From: Polyangium fumosum
GTDB lineage: Bacteria > Myxococcota_A > Polyangia > Polyangiales > Polyangiaceae
Direction: 5' to 3'
Assembly (NCBI RefSeq): GCF_005144585.1
Contig: NZ_SSMQ01000007.1
Span: 124,001-188,000, forward strand
DNA: 64,000 nucleotides
Part shown: positions 8,046 to 16,100 of the stretch, piece after piece
How positions within the stretch are numbered: position 1 is the stretch's first letter
Layout: the number at the start of each line of letters is the position of its first letter
Notes under the pieces: generated by a model
What the model saw: only the letters and a program-made list of their open reading frames with translations
Databases searched by the model: none
What the model was told of the DNA's origin: nothing
Made by a program: the position numbers and the translations under genes

Positions 8046-9303
8046 ACGACTCGACCGCCTTGTACTCCGCGCGCCGCGGCCCGAGGTGCGTGTCGAGCCA
8101 TTGCCGTGCGCGCCACCGCGCGAGCACATCCGCCCATTCGTCGACCACGTCCACGTGCCTCCGCACGGTCTCCAGCGCGAAGACGACCGGGAACTGCGCG
8201 AACGGGTGAAGCTTCCAGATCCCTGGATCCGGCAATCCAAACGCGCGGAACGAATGCGGGGACAAGAAAAACTTCGTATACCCGAGCTCGAGGTGGTATT
8301 CGAGCCGCTTGCGCAAGGCCACGAGCGGCGAATCCCCCTCGCGCGGCGCGTACGATTGCACGTACGAGCGCGCCAGATCCACGCCGTCCTCCCCCGCCTT
8401 CTTCGCTCCCTTCGAGAGCGCGGTGAACATGAGGCGCACGCCGTCCTCGTACGTCGGCGGATACCATCGGGGCTGCACGCCCATCAAATGGCCCACGTAC
8501 CGCCAGAAATGCATCAGCGCCTCGATCTCCTCGCGGCTCGTGCGATACCCGAGCTTCTTCAGCGCGAGCGCGCCCACGCTGCCGGCCATGAGCGTGATCA
8601 ACGCGTCCCCCTGGCTGATCGGCACGCCCCAGGCGTCGAGGTCCCACGCCGGATGACGAAGGAGCCGCTTTCGCACGAACACGTGCATCAACCGGACGCG
8701 CAGCGCCGTCTTTCTCCCCTGCCCGCCCGGCCGGAGGGCCCCCGGTTCCGACACGTCGATCCAGAACGCGGCCGTCTCCAGAAATCGCCGTTGCGCCGAT
8801 TCCCCCGTATAAGCGCCGGTGAACGCGAGCGGCTTCACGACCGAGCACTCCTGGTACGCGTCGAGCGTCACCGCGCCCGCGAAGCTGAACATGTGCGTCC
8901 CGTGCCGCCGCCAAACCCGCGCGCCGAGCTCGACCTTGTCCCAATCGAGCCATTGCGGCGGCGTCTCCACCTCCGCGAAAAGCGCCCGCAGCGACGCCGG
9001 CGCATCCTCGATCGACGCCACGCCCGATTCGAGGGCTCGATCCACGAGCGCGCGCCCGGCCCCTTGCCCCCGCGCGAGGTAGACGTCCTCGACGAACGCC
9101 TCGGCCACGGGATCCGCGTCGTAATAGCAATGCGCGAACGTCCGCACGAGCTCGTCGGGCAGCACCGGATCGAAGCCGACCAGCCTCCGGAGCTGCTTCC
9201 GACGCTTCTGCATGCGAGCGTCCTTCATGTTGTCCCAGTAGCGGAACTCGGTCGGAATCCGATCCTCCACCGAACCCGACCTGAAACACGCTGCTTCGCC
9301 CAT
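8035..9303 (-). CDS. MpaB/latex-clearing-protein family oxygenase (DUF2236)
   Basis: 422 residues. The sequence follows the DUF2236/MpaB pattern: DPVAEAFVEDVYLARGQG, RLMHVFVRKRL in a helix, WGVPISQGD, and HFWRYVGHLMGV near the C-terminus. The family includes Lcp rubber oxygenase and MpaB, which bind b-type haem and cleave C=C bonds. The substrate cannot be told here. The ATG at 9303 was chosen because AAAGGGA precedes it by about 6 nt; an upstream ATG at 9324 is less well placed. There is no signal peptide. It may share a transcript with the ATPase gene upstream (63-bp gap). Confidence 0.78.
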   Translation of the reverse strand: MGEAACFRSGSVEDRIPTEFRYWDNMKDARMQKRRKQLRRLVGFDPVLPDELVRTFAHCYYDADPVAEAFVEDVYLARGQGAGRALVDRALESGVASIEDAPASLRALFAEVETPPQWLDWDKVELGARVWRRHGTHMFSFAGAVTLDAYQECSVVKPLAFTGAYTGESAQRRFLETAAFWIDVSEPGALRPGGQGRKTALRVRLMHVFVRKRLLRHPAWDLDAWGVPISQGDALITLMAGSVGALALKKLGYRTSREEIEALMHFWRYVGHLMGVQPRWYPPTYEDGVRLMFTALSKGAKKAGEDGVDLARSYVQSYAPREGDSPLVALRKRLEYHLELGYTKFFLSPHSFRAFGLPDPGIWKLHPFAQFPVVFALETVRRHVDVVDEWADVLARWRARQWLDTHLGPRRAEYKAVESFTR

Positions 9304-9366
9304 CCTGGTCCCTTTCGTGCGCACACCCTCGACCTCGATCGAGCTCGGCGTGGTCCGCAGGATACC

Positions 9367-10647
9367 TCAGTCGTCCCAGGGCCGGGAGGATTCGAGCAAC
9401 CGCATCATCTCTCCCGAGGAGACGCTCGGGACCGCGCCGCTCTCGTTCTCGCCCTCCGATACCACGTGCCGCATCCGCGTCGAGCGCAGCCCGTCACGCC
9501 CGCGCACGAGATCCGCGAACACGATCGCCCTGGGCAGCCCGCGCAGCGCCGCGATGATCGCCGTCGAATGCGTCGACAAGAGCACCTGCGGCACGGCCGT
9601 CGCTTCCCCGAGCGTCGGCGACGTCGCCGAAAGCAGCGAATCCACGAGCGCCCGCAGCCTCCCGGGATACACGCCGTTCTCGGGCTCCTCGATCGCGGCG
9701 ATCGCGCCTCGCCGCGCCGATCGGAGCAACGTGAAGAGCGCGAGCAGCCGGAGCATCCCGTCCGAGAGCAGCCGCGCCGGCAGCCGCTTCGTATCCATGA
9801 AATCGGCCTCCAGCCGGAGCTCGTCCTCGAAGGGCGTCACCTCGAAGCCACGAAACCCGGGCAGCAGCGTCTCCATGTCCTTTCGAATCAGCGCGCGTGT
9901 CTCGGGACCGAGCGCGGCGAGCACGGTCGGCAGGTTCGATCCATCCTCCGCCAGCAACGTCCCGGCCGCTCGATCGCTCGGCTGCGTGAGCCGGTGCGGC
10001 TCGATGTGCAGCAGCCGAAAGGCCCGGAGCTCGCGGCTCGTCGCCTCGACGAGCGGCGTCACGAGCGCATAGGGAAGCGAAAGCAAGCTGCGATCCCGCC
10101 CGATATCCACCGATAACGACGGCCCGCCGTCGCCCGGCGCGATCCGCACGATCCGCTCCGGCCCCGGGGCGCCTTCGAGCTCGACGCCGAGCTCCGGCGT
10201 CCCGTATCGCGCGAGCGGTCCCCAATGCGGGTGATGATCGATCCACGTGTCCGCGCCGCGCTTGAGCGGCAGGAGCCGCTCGCGCGTGATCACGAGGCCG
10301 TCGAGCCCGCCGCGCTCCAGCGTCCGCTCGATCTCCACCTCGTACCGCACGCGCGACTGCACGAGGTCGTGACGCGACGACCCGGGCAAGAGCAGCAGCT
10401 CCGCGGCAAAACGCATCGAGCGCTCCACGCCTTCGGGCGTGCGCGCAAACTGATCCCGAATACGTCCGCGTCCACCCTTGAACGCGGTGACGAGGTTCGT
10501 CTCCGCCACCTTCGCGAGCAACGCGAGCGCGTCGAACAGATTCGACTTCCCTGCCCCGTTCGGCCCGACGATCGCGGTGAGCGGCTCGAGATCGAGCGAG
10601 AACGCGCGCAGCGACTTGAATCCGTCGATCTCGATGCGTGTGATCAT
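9367..10647 (-). CDS. SMC/RecF-like AAA ATPase (AAA_21 type)
   Basis: 426 residues. The N-terminus ITRIEIDGFKSL leads into Walker A GPNGAGKS (28-35). The C-terminal half has a signature-like LLSDGMLRLLALF, Walker B AIAAIEEPENGVYPG, and the H-loop LLSTHST. There is no TOPRIM or nuclease domain after it, so this is not an OLD nuclease. Such stand-alone ATPases occur in defence or DNA-repair loci, but no partner is visible here. The ATG at 10647 was chosen because it gives the canonical N-terminus; a GTG at 10689 is possible. Confidence 0.75.
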   Translation of the reverse strand: MITRIEIDGFKSLRAFSLDLEPLTAIVGPNGAGKSNLFDALALLAKVAETNLVTAFKGGRGRIRDQFARTPEGVERSMRFAAELLLLPGSSRHDLVQSRVRYEVEIERTLERGGLDGLVITRERLLPLKRGADTWIDHHPHWGPLARYGTPELGVELEGAPGPERIVRIAPGDGGPSLSVDIGRDRSLLSLPYALVTPLVEATSRELRAFRLLHIEPHRLTQPSDRAAGTLLAEDGSNLPTVLAALGPETRALIRKDMETLLPGFRGFEVTPFEDELRLEADFMDTKRLPARLLSDGMLRLLALFTLLRSARRGAIAAIEEPENGVYPGRLRALVDSLLSATSPTLGEATAVPQVLLSTHSTAIIAALRGLPRAIVFADLVRGRDGLRSTRMRHVVSEGENESGAVPSVSSGEMMRLLESSRPWDD

Positions 10648-10734
10648 CCCGAGGTCCGCGAGAGCCGGCGACCGGCCCCCCTCCGCCACGCATGCTAGGG
10701 CCGCTTCCCCCGACCTGTCAAACGTCGTATTGGC

Positions 10735-13173
10735 CTAACGCACGCTGAAGCTCGTTTTCGCCGTACGCACGGCGAGGCGCGGATCGGCGGGCCGCACCAC
10801 GAGCTCGTGATCCCCCCGCGCCGCGTGATACCGCGTCCGGAACGGCCAGCGCGATCGCCCCACGACCTCTCCATCCACCACGAACTCGACCTCGCTGACG
10901 CGCCGCTCCACGGGACCGCCCACCGCCGACGCTGAGAGCACGATTACCTGCGCATCGCCCTCCTCCCCGTACACGAACACGCTGCCCGCCGCGGGCCCGT
11001 CGATTCGCAGCGCCTGCTCCACGTGCGTCACGTCGCCACAGCCGGGCACGCTCGATCGCACGAGCCAGGGCAAACCCAAAGGATCACGCCCCGGCGCGCC
11101 GAGCGGCAGCGCCGCGAGAAACCCTTCGTACGCCTCCGGCAACACCACGATCGACCGGCTCCCCTGCGAATCGCAGGCAAACGGCGCCTCGCCTCCCCGT
11201 GCGCCCTCCCGCGCGCTCGCGCGCACGTGCCAATCACACGGCTCCTTCGGCGTCTTTCCGCGAATGAAATGCCGCGACGCATGATCCACGCAGGCCGGCC
11301 CGGCGAGCTTGCCCGTAAGGGGACAAACCTCGACGGATTCGAGGTGCGCCTCGTCCCATAACGGCGCGCGGGAAGGCACGTTCTCCATGGCCCGCCGCAT
11401 TACGTCCGCGAAGAGCGGCCCCGCGCCGCTCGCGCCGGTGAGCTTTTGCGTCGGCGCCCCGTCGGCATTGCCGATCCACACCGCGACCGTCCGCTCGTGG
11501 GTATACCCGACACACCACGTATCGCGGTGCCCCGAGCTCGTCCCCGTCTTCACGGCCACCGGAAACCCGAGATCAAACGGCTCGCGCCCGTGCAAGCCCC
11601 GCACGCGCGCCAGCGGATCCGAGAGCGACTCCGTCACGAGCGATGCCACCGCCGCATCCATCACGCGCGAAGGCTCCCCCGCCGCCTCCTCGCCCGCCAC
11701 GATACGAAGGGGCGTCCGCTCTCCACCGCGCGCGAGCGCCACGTACGCGCCGGCGAGCTCGCGCAACGTCACCTCGCCCGTCCCGAGCGCGAGCGACAAA
11801 CCATAATGCCGCGCCTCCCGATCGAGGCTCACGAACCCGAGGCTCTTCAGCGATTCGAGCAGCCGCCCTTCGCCCACCTCGGCTGCGAGCCGCACCGCGG
11901 GCACGTTCAAGCTCCCCGCGAGCGCCTCGCGCGCGCTGATGGGCCCCTCGAACGTCCCGTCGAAATTGCCCGGCGCGTACGTGCCGCCCTGCTCCGAGAA
12001 TCGCGTCGGCACGTCCGCCAGCGGCTCGGCCGCCGAATGCCCGTCCGCGAACGCGAGCGCATACACGAACGGCTTCAGCGTCGACCCCGGCTGCCGACGG
12101 GCCCGCACCATATCCACCTGCCCCGCGATCGAAGCGTCCCAGTACGAACCACTCCCGACCCAGGCGAGCACCTCCCCGTGCTCGTTATCGACCACGATCA
12201 CCGCCGCATTTTTCGCCCCGAGCGACGCGAGCGCCGCAAGGTGTGTGCGCACGAGCCCCTCGGCATCCTCCTGCAAAACGAGGTCGAGCGTCGTCCTCGT
12301 GACCCCATGCCCCCGCTCGCCGGGCCGCGACACCTCACGCACGACCGCGTCCACGAAGTGTGGCGCGTAAAACGGCCGCTGGCTCCTTCGCACATGCATG
12401 GGCTCGTCCACAGCGCGCGCGTGATCGGCCTCGGTCATCACGCCCTCCTCGCGCAGATCGTCGAGCAAGGCCCGCTGCCGCAGGCGCACCCGCTCCGGGT
12501 GATCATACGAATCGAGGAACGACGGCGCGCGCGGCAAGACCGCGAGCCACGCGGCCTGCGCCCAGCTCAAATCCTTCGCCGAAACCCCGAAATATCCAAG
12601 CGCCGCCGCCTCCGGCCCCGTGAGCCCATGACCATACCCGAGGCGATTCATGTACGCTTCGAGGATCGTCCGTTTGTCCACGGCCTCTTCGAGGTTCTGC
12701 GCCCGCGCGGCCTCCGTGACCTTGCGTTCGACCGTCCGCGGCGCCGGTTTTCCCTCGGCGTCGAGCAATTTCACGAGCTGCTGCGTGATCGTGCTCGCCC
12801 CGGACACGATACGCCGCCCCTTCAGATTCTGCCCGATCGCCCTCGCGATCGCCCGACCGTCGACGCCGTCGTGCTCGAAGAACCGTTTGTCCTCGCTGAC
12901 GAGCGTCGCGAGCACGATCCGATCCCCCATTTGATCGAGCGCGACGGGCCGGCCGCGCTGCTCGGCCTCGGAGCCGATCTCGCGGAGCAAGCGCCCCTCG
13001 CGATCGACGATACGATGCCCCTCGTGCCAGTGGTCCGCGAGGCGCGCCGACGGCTCCCCCGCCGCAGCGCGCACGTGCTGCGAGACCGCCACCACCGCGA
13101 GCACGATGCTGGCGACCACGCCTGCCGCAATGCCCATCCGCCGCAGGGCCTTCTTCGAGGGAAGACGTTTCAT
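10735..13173 (-). CDS. pbpC: Penicillin-binding protein 1C (bifunctional)
   Basis: 812 residues. One membrane anchor (about 13-33) is followed by a glycosyltransferase domain with EDKRFFEHDGVDG and STITQQLVK, then a transpeptidase domain with the SxxK motif in PGSTLKPF (about 365), GSLN, and KTGTSSG (about 540). A C-terminal beta domain typical of PBP1C is present (VFVYGEEGDAQ). It polymerises and cross-links peptidoglycan on the periplasmic face. The ATG overlaps the stop of the alpha-2-macroglobulin gene by 4 bp (ATGA), the operon arrangement known for bacterial macroglobulins and PbpC. Confidence 0.92.
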   Translation of the reverse strand: MKRLPSKKALRRMGIAAGVVASIVLAVVAVSQHVRAAAGEPSARLADHWHEGHRIVDREGRLLREIGSEAEQRGRPVALDQMGDRIVLATLVSEDKRFFEHDGVDGRAIARAIGQNLKGRRIVSGASTITQQLVKLLDAEGKPAPRTVERKVTEAARAQNLEEAVDKRTILEAYMNRLGYGHGLTGPEAAALGYFGVSAKDLSWAQAAWLAVLPRAPSFLDSYDHPERVRLRQRALLDDLREEGVMTEADHARAVDEPMHVRRSQRPFYAPHFVDAVVREVSRPGERGHGVTRTTLDLVLQEDAEGLVRTHLAALASLGAKNAAVIVVDNEHGEVLAWVGSGSYWDASIAGQVDMVRARRQPGSTLKPFVYALAFADGHSAAEPLADVPTRFSEQGGTYAPGNFDGTFEGPISAREALAGSLNVPAVRLAAEVGEGRLLESLKSLGFVSLDREARHYGLSLALGTGEVTLRELAGAYVALARGGERTPLRIVAGEEAAGEPSRVMDAAVASLVTESLSDPLARVRGLHGREPFDLGFPVAVKTGTSSGHRDTWCVGYTHERTVAVWIGNADGAPTQKLTGASGAGPLFADVMRRAMENVPSRAPLWDEAHLESVEVCPLTGKLAGPACVDHASRHFIRGKTPKEPCDWHVRASAREGARGGEAPFACDSQGSRSIVVLPEAYEGFLAALPLGAPGRDPLGLPWLVRSSVPGCGDVTHVEQALRIDGPAAGSVFVYGEEGDAQVIVLSASAVGGPVERRVSEVEFVVDGEVVGRSRWPFRTRYHAARGDHELVVRPADPRLAVRTAKTSFSVR

Positions 13174-16100
13174 TGGATCGTCACCTGCCCCGCGTCGCTG
13201 TACCCCACGCTGTCCGGCTCGTACATGAGCTCGCCGGCCGCGGCGGGCAATGCGAACACGCCCGGCGTCGTCGCCCGCACCAGGTACGTCGCGGCAACCG
13301 AATCGCCCCACACCTTGTCGAAGTACACGTTCACCCGATCGTCGCGCATCTCGATGTGGCTCGCCTCGGACGAGCTCCAGCGGAGCGCGGAATAAAACGG
13401 ATGATGCGCGTCGATCCCCGGCGCGCTCGCCACCGTGGCGAGATCCGGCTGCACCGGCTCGAAGCCCGCCGGCAGGCGATCGGTGAGCGCGACATATCCG
13501 CGCCGCTCGTCGCCCACCTCCGGCAGACGCGCATACAGCGCGACACGCAGGAGATCCCCTGCCTTGACCTTCGAGAGATCCACGGCCCCGCCGCGCGGAT
13601 CGCTGATCACGCGATAGATCGACGGCCCATTCTCCCCGCGCGTCCCGGCCGGCGAATCCGCGGCCGCGATGGCCCGCTGCCAGGCCGACGTCATCGCATA
13701 CCCGACCGAACGATCCCCCTCGGCCTCCAGCACGAGCTTCATCTTCTTGCCCCGCACGCGGCTCAGCGGAATGGCGAACTCCTTGCTACCGAACCCGAGG
13801 TCCGCCGTGGGCGCGAGGCTCTCGCCGTCGAGCTTCACGCGGACGGTCGCGCCGTCGTCCGTGCTCACTTCGAGGTGCTGGCCCAACGCAAGCAACGAAT
13901 ACGCCGTCGCCTGCGTCGTGTAGTCATCCATGTCGGCCGCGATCTCACGCAGGAGCAGCGGCAAGATCGTCGACGAGCGACGCAGCCGCGCGAGCGCGAT
14001 GGCCGCCTGCGCCCGCGAGCGCGCGGGCGACCCATAATAGTAAAAATCGTTCATCCGCTTCGTGTTGGAGAGCGCGCCCCGCTCGTCGAAGCTCGCCTCG
14101 ATCATGTCGAGCAGCGTCTTCACGCGATCCTCTTGCTCCGGGAGCGAGGCGAGCGCGAGCGCGAGGCTGCCGAGCCCGAACACGCTCTGATCGTTCTTCC
14201 GATCGAAGAGCGCGTCCGCCGCGCTTCGCTCGAGCGCCCCCGCATCGGCGAGGCTCTCCGCAATCGCGGCCGAGACCTCGGGCGCCGTGTCCTCGTCGAG
14301 CATTCGATCCGCGAGGAACCGCTGCATGCCTTCGAAGAGCCCCGCGGGCGGATTGATTCCGGCCTTCTTCGCCAGGATGACGGCCCGGATCGCATAGGCC
14401 GTGCCATACACGTTCGGCTCGTCGCCGCCCGGCCAGTAGGCGAGGCCGCCCGAATCCGTGCGCATGGTCGCGAGCCGCTGCATGCCCGCGGCGATCCGCT
14501 TTTGCAGCTCGCCCTCCGAGAGCCGCGTGACGCCGATGCGCGGCAGGATCGTGCGCGCCGCGATCAGCGGCAGCGTGCTCGACGTCGTCTGCTCCACGCA
14601 CCCGTGCGGATACCCGAGCAGCCATTCGAGCCGCGCGCCGAGCTCGGGCCAGAGATGCTCCCCCACCTTCACCGTGAGAAACCCGCCCCGCTCGATCACG
14701 CCGGCCGGGACATCGAGGAGCACCTCTTCCTTTCGGACAAACGCTCCGCCGAGCCGCGGGCGCTCGTCGATGCCGGGCTCGTCCACGACGAGCTTCGCCT
14801 CCACCTCGTCGAGCTTCTTGCCCGCCTCGTCCTCGGCCGAAAACAGGAGCGGGAGCGCGCCCGCGGCCGCCGGTTCGAGCGAGAATCCCACGCGCACCTT
14901 GCTGCCCGCCGGCACGTTCACCGTCTGCGAGCGCGCCCCGAGCCGCACCGTCGCGCCGAGCGCGGCCGCCGTCTCGTTGTGCAGCATCGTCGCCGCCTCG
15001 AATCGATCCCCCACCCGCGCGAACCGCGGCACGACGGGCACGAGCATCACCGGCTTCTTCACGAGGAAGCTCGCCTCCGACTTCGCCCCTTTGCCCTCGC
15101 GATCGAGCGCGACCGCCATGATCCGGAACTCCGTGAGGTTATCCGGGAGCTTGAACCGCACCTTTGCTTTGCCCTGCGCGTCCGGGCGCACGTCGGGCTT
15201 GAAGAGCGCGGTCTCCACGAATTTCTTCCGCGCCTCGGTGATCGTCGAGAGCGCCGCGCCGCCGCCGTCGCCGGGCACGTGGCTGCGCTCGAAGAGCTCG
15301 CCGAGGTCGCTGCGCGAATCACGCACGCGGAACGAGAGGCCCCGGCCCGGCCGCAGCGCTGCGGCGGGATCGATCGGGTGAAAATCCGTCAATCGAAGGA
15401 CACCCTCGTCGACGACCGCGAGCGCGACCTCCGCGTCGCCCTCGGGTTTGCCGCCGTCCGTGACCTCGATGTCGATCTCGGCCTCGTCCCCGGGCCGATA
15501 AAAAGGTTTGTCGCTCCGCGCCGCGACCTCGAGCCGCGCGCCCGCCATCGACACGGGCAGCCGCACCGCGCCGATCTTGTAATCGGTGGCCGCGCGGCCC
15601 TTCGCGCCGATCGGCAGGAGCGTCGCCGTCGCGTGCACGTACGGCGCGTGCTCGGCCCGGAGCGGCACGTCGATCACCGTCGCGCCCGCCTTGACCCGCA
15701 TCGCGCGTTTTTCGAGCAGGTCGCCCTGCTCGATCGTCGTCACGAGTGTCGCCTCGGGGAACGGATTGCGCACGAGGATCTTCGCCGTCTCGCCCGGCGC
15801 ATATTTCGATTTGTCGGCCGATAGATCCAGCGCGTGGGGCCGCTCCGGGGCCGCCGGCAGCGCCTCGCCCTCGCTTCCATAAGCCCACAGCCCCATGGCG
15901 CCGCCGGTCCGGCCGTCCACTTCGGCCGTGATCTCGTAGCTGCCCGAGCGGCCGATGTTCACCTTGCACGTCACCGGCTGCTTTCCGCTCGTCACCGTGC
16001 AGCGACCGGCCTCGATCTTCTTCGACGTCCAGTCCCATTCGAGCGACCCGCCCGCGCCGCGCCGCCTCGCGTATTGCCACTCGACCCGCTCGAGCTTCGC

